Shown: positions 32,892-43,332 of the stretch, in pieces
Numbering within the stretch: position 1 is the first letter of the stretch
Layout of the letters: each line of letters opens with the position of its first letter
NCBI GenBank assembly: GCA_025175895.1
Contig: CM045990.1
Span: 1,364,001 to 1,428,000 of the forward strand
Source of the DNA: Wurfbainia villosa
Lineage: Eukaryota > Streptophyta > Magnoliopsida > Zingiberales > Zingiberaceae
Length of the DNA: 64,000 nucleotides
Reading direction: 5' to 3'
Notes under the pieces: generated by a model
Database searches by the model: none
The model's input: only the letters and a program-made list of their open reading frames with translations
What the model was told of the DNA's origin: nothing
Program-made: the position numbers and the translations under genes

Positions 32892-33832
32892 ACCCAACTT
32901 CACCTCCCTTCACATCGACCTTGGAGAGAGTCCAACAAGCCGATGCTCCAGATTAAAGCCAACCCATTAATTAAGAAATAGCTTTAATATGGTTAGAGCA
33001 CATTCAACCAATTAGCCCGATTTAGAGAGAGCCCAACAACCAAAGCTAATGATTGACCTCTGACTCTTACCATATTAGTATTAAACTATTCCATGATTTG
33101 AACATGTTCAAGTTCAAGCCGGGCTTGGAGAGAGTCCAACAACCCAAACAAGAAACAGAACTCTGGTTCTAACCATACTAATGGAAGGTGTAACCTTTAA
33201 TATTGTGCAAGAGTTTTAATGTCTCATCCTCTTTGCATGCAAATAACTATTATCTACATGGCATGACATACATGATATACATCTACATGTCACGACACGC
33301 ATGACATCATGATATGCATCTAATGCAATTACATGATATACAATTATGGCATGTACAAAAATTTCCTTATATGTCATAACTATTTATGGAAATAAAATAT
33401 GTTTGAGATTTGATTCCCCAAATCAAATCATGATTAAATTAGGAAACAAATTTCCAAATCTAATCACATATTTAATTTTTGGAAAGTGTTAATTAAGGAA
33501 AGTCAAATTTAATTTAGGAAATAAATTTTCTAAATTATCAAAACTATTTATGGAAATAAAATATATTTAAGATTTGATTCCCCAAATCAAATCATGATTA
33601 AATTAGGAAACAAATTTCCAAATCTAATCACATATTTTATTTATGAAAAGTGTTAATTTACATAAATACTTCTAAACTTTCCAAAAGTAGAAGATTTCCA
33701 TAAATACTTCTAAACTTTCCAAAATTAGAAAATTTCTATAAATTCTTCTAAACTTTCCAAAAGTAGAAAATTTCCATAAATACAATTATGACTATCGCAA
33801 AATAATTTTATGATTTTGTTGAAACACAACTT
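32892..33832 (-). other. Element D leader, LTR-proximal part
   Basis: Untranslated leader between primer site and gag of D. The hairpin TTGGAGAGAGTCCAA occurs at 32921-32935 and 33125-33139, with a variant at 33022-33036. From 33390 to 33780 there are two near-repeats of an AT-rich block (AAATCAAATCATGATTAAATTAGG) and three of a shorter one (TTCTAAACTTTCCAAAA). No open frame. Confidence 0.75.
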
Positions 33833-33846
33833 GGGCTCTGATACCA
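33833..33846 (-). promoter_or_regulatory. Primer-binding site of element D
   Basis: On the minus strand TGGTATCAGAGCCC, one base after the 5' LTR end. Confidence 0.92.
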
Positions 33847-33847
33847 C

Positions 33848-35973
33848 TGTTGGGTTTCCGGCACCGTGGTGAGTGTGCGTTCAAACATATTTCGTAAACA
33901 TGTGCGTAACAAAAGAATTAAAAAGCAATAAATCTAATTTATTACAACACACACATCACATGCATGCATAGTACAACATGTGTAGACATAATCGTAGTTT
34001 CAAATTTTACAATAAAAGAAAATTATGCTAGTTATACTTGACGTATCACGTGCAGCGGGAATGACATCAACTGGAGAAACTCTCGCTAGAATTGTCTCTA
34101 TCCATATCCACGTCGAGTACCGTCAGGATAGCTTCGCCAAACTACGAGCCTCATCTTCGTAGGAGTCACTAGCCTCGTGTCGAAGATGATTTGATCGAGA
34201 GAAGATCACAATCCGAATCAAAATTCAGATTCGAAAATGAGTCCCCAAAACTCGCTTCTCTGGAGAGGTATTCGTCAACCGATTGATGAATCCTTGGTCC
34301 TCCACCTATGAGGATTACCAGAGATCCAAATGTTGTCCAAACGACGCTCCAAGAAGAAGGAAACAAGCTGTCCAAAAATTGGATAGCTTGGTGGCATCGG
34401 CCAAAGGGAGAGGGTCGGTTGGTCCTTGGTCACCGGAGCCAAGGAGGGTCGTCGAAGGATGGTCGGCAGTAGCTGGAGGCCAGCGGCAGCAGGTGGTGGC
34501 GTCCAGCAAAACGGGCGGCAGCAAGGTTGGGTGGCAACCTTGTTGGGCGACAAGGAGAGGAGAAGGGCTTGGGTGGCTAGGGTTTCCAACACACAAGTTA
34601 TATACGAAAATCCCTTATGCTATGTTTTATAGAGAACACATTCTCCTAACAGTTATTGGTTCATAACCAAAACCCGTTAACCCACTCCAATAACTTAAGT
34701 TAAAATAAACCGAAATGAGTTGGTCTATTTTAAGTTAAAACGAACCGAACCAACTTTGGTTCATTCGTTTAAAACAAACCAAACCCCTTTGGTTTATTCT
34801 CCACCATTGGATTAGAACCAAACCAATTTGGTTCACCGATCATGTCTTCATAAGACTCGGCCCATCCATGCTTCCATTACAACTGAAACAATTTTATGCT
34901 CGCTCCTTTGTTTAGTCCAACCAAACCTAGTTTATCTCGATTTGAGAATCTCATTCTCAAGCTCGTTTTAAATCCTTCGGATTACGCTCGTTGTGCGTGT
35001 GACCAAATAGGTTCTCGATTTATGTTGGTCGTCTATAATTAACCATTAATTATAGAACAATCATGAGTGGCACCTAGTAGTACATCATGATCCCCAATTA
35101 ATCGAAAAATCAACGGTTGATCTAGAACCATTTCTGAAATCCTTCGGCAGCTACAATGAATCGTGCCCCATTCCCTTCACTCATCTTATACCCACTTGGT
35201 TCAGGACATGATTTATAGTGTCAGTCCCCACTAGGTTGATTACGTCATACCTAGCCCAAGTATCATTTCCTCGTCTTACGGATTCTAGTTACTGCACATG
35301 TATCCAAGAGTACCTTACTCTAAATATGTAATGCTTTGGCCAAAGACTTTAGTAACAATCCGACGAGAGGCCATGGGTATACATCTCCTCACAATGAGTG
35401 GTGAATCCTTTATAAGCTATTCAAACACCTTCGGCCACTTCGACTTATACCCAATCATCCCGGGTCTACATCTCCTCAGAGATGCTTGCTTAAGATGTCA
35501 AAGCATAAGTCTTCATGACCAAGATGACTTGAATACCGTAAGTCAAAGAAACATCTCACTTAAGTTTCAGTAAGAATTTCATTGACATATCCATATATGT
35601 AGAGAACCATATGAAGTCTTACAATTGGTCACTCCAATGAACTAGTTACCATAACTAGCATCCACGATTAACTTCGGACATCACAATGTCTCCAGCCAGT
35701 GAGAATCAGTTGCTTAGATACACCAAAGAGTATACCTCATGCTAGTCTCGACAGAATTGATGGTGTCCAAATCCATCAATTCATCGACTAGGGATAATTC
35801 TAATACATCACAATTACACTTGTAGAGATACTAACTAGTTGTGTTCCAATACAAATTCTCTCATGCCATAAATCGTATTGTGAACATTCAGTAAATGAGT
35901 TTAAGATCTAATCAAATACATGAAAACATGTATACTCAAATAGTGAATCTTCATTTATTATATAAATGGTTTA
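33848..35973 (-). repeat. 5' LTR of element D, main part
   Basis: Co-linear with 9736-11947, from TGTTGGGTTTCCGGC to AAATGGTTTA, where B2 is inserted. The remaining 45 bases of the LTR lie at 42575-42619 (AACATAAGGCGATTGCC ... CAACTAACA). Confidence 0.92.
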
Positions 35974-37460
35974 TGTTAGGAACATTGCGCCTGCTAGAGG
36001 GGGGAGGGGGGGGGTTAATAGCGTTGTCGTCGCTCGATGGATTTCGTTCGCGATTGCGTCTACAAATCGTGTTAGTGCACAGCGGAATAATAATAAAAAT
36101 AATAACATGATATACAATCACAAACATAAGAATATAACGTGGTTCGGAACCAAATGGTTCCTACTCCATGGATCGGGCTCTAAAAGCCCTAGCAATGCAA
36201 ACACGCACTACTAATCACAAATACTCCTTCTCGGAACAATCCGGAGGTGGAGAAACCTCGTACAATAGTTCTTACAACAATAAGAAATAATAAACAAGCA
36301 AATACAAATGAAAACACAAAGATAATGTAAAGAACACTTTACAACTATTGCTTTGGATGCTTGCTTGTTGATTGCCTTAGACTAGCCTTGAAGACCCTGA
36401 TTTGCAACAGCAAATCGCTCCAAATCATCCAAGAAAATTGGTGCCAAAATCTTTCTTCCGAGCTGCCTTTATAACCTGTAATCGGGCTGGATTTTTGCCT
36501 ATCAGTCGACTGCTCGGGACCATCAGTCGACTGATGCCACTGTTGTCGTGAGACAATGGCTAGATCCACGCTAGAAAAATCCAACGGATCCATCATCAGT
36601 CAACTGCTGGCTCAAAAAGTCGAGTGGTCGGGCCGATCACTCGACTGGAGAGCCTTCTGTGCCCGAGAATTCGGCCATCAATCGACTGATCACCTTGATC
36701 AGTCGACTGCTCAGGGCAGCAGTCGACTGCCCACCTCTGGCAGTCAACTGCCAGGGCACTTCCCGCAGTCAAACCCTAGTTGACTCCCATCAGTCGACTG
36801 ACATGTGGTCCCAGTCGATTGATACACCTCAAACATGAGGTTTTAACCCAAGTATGATGCCCCCATACTTGCTAGACCACCCGTAGCCTAGACCTAAGCC
36901 TTCTAGCCACCTCCGTCAGCCTCATGCCTATCGGATCCCTCCAAGTCATCCATGACTTGTTCATCCATACGCTAGCCTTCAGGTGCTTCCATCGGCTATT
37001 GTTATGTTAACGGTGTCTACACCGCCAATGCACATTGGACTTATCCTGCCAAGACTCCTCTTAGACTTTACGCTGCCAACCATTGGACTTATGCTGCCAA
37101 GACTCCCGCTTGGACTTTACGCCGCCAATATTCCCCTTGGACTTTCCAAATGACAAGACTCAAGCTTGGACTTTCCCTTGCCAACCCATGTTGGACTTTC
37201 CATGCCAAGACCCATGTTGCCAACCCATGTTAGACTTTCCCTTGCCAAGACCCATACTTAGACTTTACATGTCAAGTACTCAAGACTTGGACTTTTCCCA
37301 TGACAATGGTCAAACCATCGTCAAACATCAGATACTAATTTGGGTCGATTGTATCAGCAATCTCCCCAACTCATGTCAGACATCCATGTCAAACATCAAA
37401 ATACTTACTCGAGTCAAACTCGAGTCCGATCAATCGTGACCTGGGCTGATTGCACCAACA
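35974..37460 (-). repeat. 3' LTR of B2
   Basis: Plus-strand reading TGTTAGGAACATTGCGC ... GATTGCACCAACA. Contains the palindrome array (36500-36820), a minus-strand TATA box (36467-36473), the hairpin array (37035-37300) and the internal second LTR start (about 37345-37370, partly mutated). Confidence 0.93.
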
Positions 37461-37474
37461 ATCTCCCCCTTTTT
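37461..37474 (-). promoter_or_regulatory. Polypurine tract of B2
   Basis: On the minus strand AAAAAGGGGGAGAT next to the LTR. More tracts of the same kind lie at about 37555-37570, 37631-37645 and 37806-37830. Confidence 0.88.
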
Positions 37475-39282
37475 AATGTTTGACAAAAATACCCTTGAGT
37501 TAGGCCCCAAACTCAAATTTCCTTACCAATTATCCCAAATTTGTAATTTTAACATTCTCCCCCTTTTTGACATACATCAAAAAGGTTCACCCCAAGGAGG
37601 TCAATGTCTCATATCCAATGAGATCTTACAATCTCCCCCTTTGTCCAAAAACACCTAGGATGCCTACAATCTTCCTAGTGATAAATCTCATATCACTTAA
37701 GAGAGACACTCCTATAAACTCTCCCAATTTCCAAATTGGGTATCTCAAATTCTCATTTTTTCCCCTCATGAGGAAAAATAACATCCATCATCCCATGATG
37801 GATACCTCCCCCTAAAGGCTTGCTCCCCCTTGACCATTGCACCAACAATGTCCTTGGGAAGTCCCTAAGCCAATAGGAACTCTAAACCATCAAAATTAAG
37901 GTTTAAAGTTCAACATTGAACTTTCCCATACCTTAAATTTGATACATCACCCTAACAACTCTCCTAATCCATATCCAATAGATTTCACCCTTTATAATGC
38001 TTCACAAAGCATATCCTAGGGTTAGGATTGGTTAGGGAACCCTAACATAGCTGAAAATGGGCTAAACATACCATGTTTTCCTAAAATCAGCTAATTAGTC
38101 GACTCTCTCAGAATTCAGTCGATTGAAATGCTCATCAATCAATTGCCGACAAGGGCAGTCGACTGATAATTGAAAAATTTGATTTTCAGTTATCAGAATT
38201 GATTTTGGAAAAACCATAAGTAATTCTACGTATATTGAAAAATTGTAAAAATTTATACGTACATTACTTATAAGCAATACAATAGGGGAAAAATGTTATA
38301 AAAATATTTTACCCATAAAATAGTGAAATTGACACAAAGTTCAAAAGTGAAGAAAAACTTCAATGTTTTAGCTCACTTTGTATCAACTTCATCAATGGTG
38401 ATTGCTATCAAAATATAAACTTCACCAAGGTTTTCTAAAATGATTTTAAAATAGTTTTAAAACCTTATATTGGATCATATTCTTTGGGCTTAATGTACAT
38501 GACTTGAACATAAGCTTTCCTAATGATCCACCCATGATTTTAGATGAGTTTGAGTTCATCTAGATGCAAAAACTATGCACCTTGAACTTAACTCATATCC
38601 TAACATCTCACATATATCTAGGGTTTATAAAATACACTCAAGTCAATGTAATGTGAGATGTGAGTTTTGGTTCATCTTAAACTAAGGTCTTATGCATTTT
38701 TCTAAGGCAACCCTACTTGATTCCCTTATATGTGGGATTTCAAGTCATGTTATATGTCCTTAATTCAATTCTTATTAAATGCATGAAATGATCATGGCAT
38801 AAATGATAGCATAAGTAAACATGGCAAATGATCATGATGTCATGATATATGATATAATCTAAATATACATGACATTAAGACCTAAATCCTAAGCATGATC
38901 ATGACATAAGGATGATAAAAATAAACATGATGTCATGACATGGTATATGGAAAACAAAACATGGAAAATAAAATGTATAGGTATAATAATACCTAAATTT
39001 TAATATTAGTTTCTATTTGTTATAATTAATCTCATTTTTCCATATTATCAATTATTCTCAAAGTGTGTCAAAAACCCAAAATGGCACACTAAGACCTCTA
39101 AACCTAAATTGTGCCAATTTGATTGATTTTTCATAATTCCAAAAATATATTGGCACATCCTAAAAAATTTTAGGATTATAATTCAAATCTATTTCCAAGG
39201 TATCCATAACCTTGAAAATTACCTAAAGTGCCATCTTTAGGTTAACTACCCATCCATTTAAAATGGGCACACCTAAACCTAT
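37461..39282 (-). other. Noncoding spacer of B2
   Basis: About 1.8 kb between gag and LTR, AT-rich, no product. It aligns in order with the spacers at 43333-45165 (B1) and 63121-64000 (B3). Features shared with B1: a hairpin (CATCCATCAT and its complement, about 37782-37803), an LTR-start-like GCACCAACA at about 37840, CAGTCGACTG boxes (38095-38165), and CATGACATCATGATCAT-type palindromes (38810-38950). Confidence 0.8.
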
Positions 39283-39953
39283 CTAGCGTGAATCGATCAC
39301 GCTCTTAGGAACCCAAAACCTATTTGAGCTCCTTGGGTTTACTAGGTATTCCTTAGGGATGACCTCCCTAGATACCCTCCTAATGACCCTTCTAGACTTA
39401 TTAGCCTTGGTCATTGTGGTCTTGCCTAGGTTAACTCTAGGGATGACTCCCCTTGTAACCTTCTTAGTGGCTTGCCTAGGTTTCCTTGAAACCCTAGCCA
39501 CTAGGCACATACCTTGGTTAGCCTTAGGGATAGCTTCCCTAGTAACCTTGGTCTTCCTAGACCTAACTTGAGTTTCATAATCAAATGGAACATTGTAGTA
39601 AGTCTCCTTAGGCTTAGGTTTGTGACCCAAACCTTTCTTGCCTTTGGATGACTCTTGTCTCCTAGGCCCTTGACTTTGGACATTTGACCCCTTAAATTGA
39701 TTTTGTATATTCCTAAGGGTCTTCTCTAATTTCTCAAGCCTTGACCTCAAAGCTTGATTTTCATTTTCTAATTGCCCAATTTTTGAATTTTGATTTAATC
39801 TTTGGGCATTGTTCTTTCTAGGCATATGCCTAGTCCATTTGGGGTTAAAACCTAGATGATCTTCAATTTTCTTAATGCTTGCCCTAGGTAAAGTATTTCT
39901 AGGGACATTAGTCCCAAATTTCTCTTTATTTGAAAAATTAACATTCTTAGCAC
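39283..39953 (-). pseudogene. gag of B2, C-terminal frame
   Basis: From about 39953 down to 39283. The open stretch from the methionine at 39825 is 180 residues: basic N-terminus (MPRKNNAQRLNQNSK), coiled coil (IGQLENENQALRSRLEKLEK), a very basic middle (KKGLGHKPKPKE), and the tail REVIPKEYLVNPRSSNRFWVPK. It is the same protein end as in B1 (42620-43332) and B3 (61925-63120). In B3 it is in frame with the zinc knuckles; here it is separated by a frame change. Confidence 0.8.
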
Positions 39954-40982
39954 CTAGACAAAAGTATTTATTGTTTCTAGCATGCTTTCATGTACAATAG
40001 CAAGATTGTTAAAATTATTCTTAGCATGCATTTTGACATTTAAACTAGAACTAGAAGGTGCATTAAAATATACCTTAGGGTTTGCCTTAGAGGCTCCCCC
40101 TACTTGTGATGCTCTTTCTTTGACCTTCTTGCTCCCCTTAGGGCATTGACTCCTATAATGCCCTCTTTGATTACATTTGAAGCATATAATGTGCTCCTTG
40201 ATTTTGATGGTTAGGGCATCGGTTTCCTTTGACTTTTCTTGACTTTTAAGTGCCGGTGGACTTTTCTTGACCTTCTTTGGGCACTTGCTCTCGTAGTGCC
40301 CATACTCCCTACACTCAAAACACATTATATGAATTTTATCTTGAAATGATGTGCTTGAGTTACCTAGGTCAATGACGACTGGATTTTGAGCTTCTTCATC
40401 TTGATCGGATGTTGAAGGCTCTTCTTCTTGCTCTGGCGTGGGAATCCTCTCCTCACTCTCAATCCTAGAGGTGGAGGCTTCTTCCATCTTTTCCTCTTCC
40501 ACCGATCCGGATGTTGATTCTCTATCAACTTCCGAATCCTCACTTGCTTGTGAAGATGAGGATGTGCTTGCTTCTTCTTGAGCTTGAGAGGATGAGCACT
40601 CCTCTTCTTCTTCTTGTTCTTGGATCGGATGAGGGTTTTCGTGATATTTTGCCAATTCGCTCCAAAGCTCCTTAGCATCCATGTAATCCCCTAGGCTACA
40701 CAAGATGTCATTAGGAATCAAATAAAAAATAAATTGGACTACCTTCTTATTTTTCTCGAAGGCTTGGACTTGCTCTTCGGTCCATCTCTTTTTCTTGAGG
40801 TATCCACCCTTTGATCCTCTTGGATAGCTAAATCCCTCCATCAAAATGGACCACTCCTCAAAGTCTCTCATCATCAGGAAGTCTTCAATCCTTGTCTTCC
40901 ATTGGTTGAAGCCTTCTCGTCCATAGAAAGCATATGGGATTGGGGTGTTGATGTCCCAACCCAAATTCTCTTGAATTTCCAT
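39954..40982 (-). CDS. gag of B2, N-terminal frame
   Basis: An intact frame from MEIQENLGWDINTPIPYAF (40982; an upstream in-frame ATG lies at 40997) to a stop at 39954. Conserved N-terminal segment with SILMEGFSYPRG, KKKRWTEEQ, FYLIPNDILCSLGDYMDAK; then an acidic Ser/Glu-rich region; two CCHC zinc knuckles (CFECREYGHYESKC, CFKCNQRGHYRSQC); then a short tail ending LETINTFV. The tail arises from a 44-base insertion relative to B3 that changes the frame. The knuckles indicate RNA binding and packaging. This is the best preserved N-terminal gag of the family. Confidence 0.85.
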   Translation of the reverse strand: MEIQENLGWDINTPIPYAFYGREGFNQWKTRIEDFLMMRDFEEWSILMEGFSYPRGSKGGYLKKKRWTEEQVQAFEKNKKVVQFIFYLIPNDILCSLGDYMDAKELWSELAKYHENPHPIQEQEEEEECSSSQAQEEASTSSSSQASEDSEVDRESTSGSVEEEKMEEASTSRIESEERIPTPEQEEEPSTSDQDEEAQNPVVIDLGNSSTSFQDKIHIMCFECREYGHYESKCPKKVKKSPPALKSQEKSKETDALTIKIKEHIICFKCNQRGHYRSQCPKGSKKVKERASQVGGASKANPKVYFNAPSSSSLNVKMHAKNNFNNLAIVHESMLETINTFV

Positions 40983-41024
40983 CTTGTTCCTCTTCACCCT
41001 CTAGCGTCTTGGCTCCAGGTTGTT

Positions 41025-41058
41025 AATCCGTAGAAGAGCTCCAGGCATTGATTCTAAT
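41025..41058 (-). promoter_or_regulatory. Degenerate primer-binding site region of B2
   Basis: On the minus strand the LTR end CCTAACA is followed by ATTAGAATCAATGCCTGGAG, where B3 has ATTGGTATCAGAGCCCGAGG. Several mismatches leave a poor match to tRNA-Met, so this copy would prime badly. Confidence 0.7.
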
Positions 41059-42569
41059 TGTTAGGAACGTTGCGCCCGCTAGAGGGGGGGGTGAATAGCG
41101 TTGTCGTCGCTCGATGGATTTTGTTCGCGATCGCGTCTACAAATCATGTTAGTGCGGAGTGGAATAATAATAAAAGCAATAACACGATACACAATCACAA
41201 ACACAAGAATATAACGTGGTTCGGAACCGAATGGCTCCACGGATCGGGCTCTAAAAGCCCTAGTAATGCAAACACGCACTACTAATCACAAATACTCATT
41301 CTCGGAACAATTCGGAGGTAGAGAAACCTCGTACAATAGTTTTTACAACAATAAGAAACAATAAAAGTGCAAATACAAATGAAAACACAAAGACAATGTA
41401 AAGAACACTTTACAACTATTGCTTTGGATGCTTGCTTATTGATTGCCTTGGACTAGCCTTGAAAATCCTGATTTGCAACAGCAAATCGCTCCAAATCGTC
41501 CAACAAAATCGGTGCCAAAATCTTTCTTTCGAGCTGCCTTTATAACCTGCAATCGGGCTGGAATTTTGCCTATCAGTCAATTGCTCGAGATCATCAGTCG
41601 ACTGATGCCACTATTGTCATGAGAGAATAACTAGATCCACGCTGGAAAAATCCAACGGATCCATCATCAATCAACTGATCATACCCATCAATCAACTGTT
41701 GGCTCAATCAGTCGAGTGGTCGGGCTGATCACTCGACTGGAGAACATTCTATGCCCAAGAATCCGGCCATCAATCGACCAATCACCTTGATCAATCGACT
41801 GCTCAGGCCAGCAGTCGACTACCCACCTATGGCAGTCGACTGCTAGGGCACTTTCTGCAGTCAAACCCTAGTTGACTCCCATCAGTCAACTGACCCATGG
41901 TCCCAGTCGACTGATACACCTCAAACATGAGGTTTTGACCTAAGTATGGTGCCCCCATACTTGCTAGATCACCCGTATCCTAGACCTAAGCCTTCTAGCC
42001 ACCTCCGTGAGCCTCACGCCTATCGGATCCCTCCAAGTCATCCATGACTTGTTCATCCATATGCTAGCCTTTAGGTGCTTCCATCGGCTATTATCATGCT
42101 AACGATGTCTACACCGCCAAGGCACATTGGACTTACGCTGCCAAGACTCCCCTTAGACTTTATGCCACCAACCATTGGACTTATGCTACCAATACTCCCG
42201 CTTGGACTTTATGCCACCAATATTCCCCTTGGACTTTCCAAATGCCAAGACTCAAGCTTGGACTTTCCCTTGCCAACGACTTTCCATGCCAAGACCCATG
42301 CTTGGACTTTCCTTTGCCAACCCATGTTGGACTTTCCCTTGCCAAGACCCATGCTTGGACTTTACATGCCAAGTACTCAAGACTTGGACTTTTCCCATGA
42401 CAATGGTCAAACCATCGTCAAACAACAGATACTAACCTGGGTCAATTGCATCAGCAATCTTTCCAACACATGTCAGACATCAATGTCAGACATCCATGTC
42501 AAACATCAAAACACTTCTCGAGTCAAACTCGAGTCCGATCAATCGTGACCTGGGCCGATTGCACCAACA
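41059..42569 (-). repeat. 5' LTR of B2
   Basis: TGTTAGGAACGTTGCGC ... GATTGCACCAACA. Modules as in the 3' LTR: TATA box (41538-41544), palindrome array (41570-41920), hairpin array (42110-42395), second LTR start with GCAATC near 42440-42460. Confidence 0.93.
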
Positions 42570-42619
42570 GTTTAAACATAAGGCGATTGCCTTAGGACAC
42601 CTCTCATATACAACTAACA

Positions 42620-43332
42620 AGGCATGCTATAAATAATAGGTTTTATTGTTTAGGTGCTAAGCATGTGAATTTACTTAAGGACAAACTTAGATCAAACAAT
42701 TCTAGACTTATTCTACCTAGGGAGACCATTAGGAAAATAGAGGATCACCTAGGTATCAACCCTAAATGGACTAGGCATATGCCTAGAAGGAATGGTAATG
42801 CCCAAAGATTAAACAAAAATTCAAAAATTGGGCAACTAGAAGTTGAAAATCTAGCCTTGAGAAGTTGGAGAAGGCCCTTAGGATTATGAAAAATCAAATG
42901 CAAGGGTCAAATGATCAAAAATCTAGGTCAAGGAGTCAAAACCTAGGGTTTAGAAAGCAAGGTACAACCAAGGGCAAGAAAGGTTTAGGTCACAAACCTA
43001 AGCCAAAGGAGACCTACCATAGTGTTCCATTCGATTATGGAACACAACCTAGGTCTAGGAAAATCAAGGTCAATAGGGAAGTCATCCCTAAGGTTGACCA
43101 AGGTAGATTCCTAGTGGCTAGGGTTTCAAGGAAACCTATGGAAGCCACTAAGAAGGTTACAAGGGAAGTCACCCCTAGAGTTAACCTAGGTAAGACCTAA
43201 ATGACCAAGGCTTCTGAGCCTAGGAGGGTTATTAGGAGGGTATCTAGGGAAGTTATCCCTAAGGAATACCTAGTAAACCCAAGGAGCTCAAATAGGTTTT
43301 TCATTCCTAGGAGCGTGATCGATTCACGCTAA
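42620..43332 (+). pseudogene. gag of B1, C-terminal part
   Basis: Resumes after element D. It reads LPRETIRKIEDHLGINPKW, MPRRNGNAQRLNKNSKIGQL, then a small deletion near 42860 removes part of the coiled coil and shifts the frame. The frame from 42865 gives KKGLGHKPKPKE and a stop at 43198. The tail (REVIPKEYLVNPRSSNRF) continues to TAA at 43330-43332. Confidence 0.88.

Larger units (their letters stand above)
35974..42569 (-). mobile_element. Element B2: gag-only copia retrotransposon in the 5' LTR of D
   Basis: LTRs at 35974-37460 and 41059-42569, flanked by GTTTA at 35969-35973 and 42570-42574. On the minus strand: degenerate primer site, gag in two frames (40982-39283), spacer, polypurine tract. 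No pol. It is the most complete family B copy in the window. Confidence 0.95.
9736..42619 (-). mobile_element. Element D: Ty1/copia retrotransposon, inserted in gag of B1
   Basis: LTR copies at 9736-11947 (3' LTR) and 33848-35973 plus 42575-42619 (5' LTR, split by B2). The target duplication is AGACA (9731-9735) and AGGCA (42620-42624), one mismatch. Read on the minus strand it has LTR, primer site, leader, gag, protease, integrase, reverse transcriptase, RNase H and a polypurine tract. Its LTRs differ at several percent of sites in the stretches I compared, mostly by transitions, so it is the oldest well-delimited insertion inside B1. Three younger elements (A, G, B2) landed in it. Confidence 0.92.
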
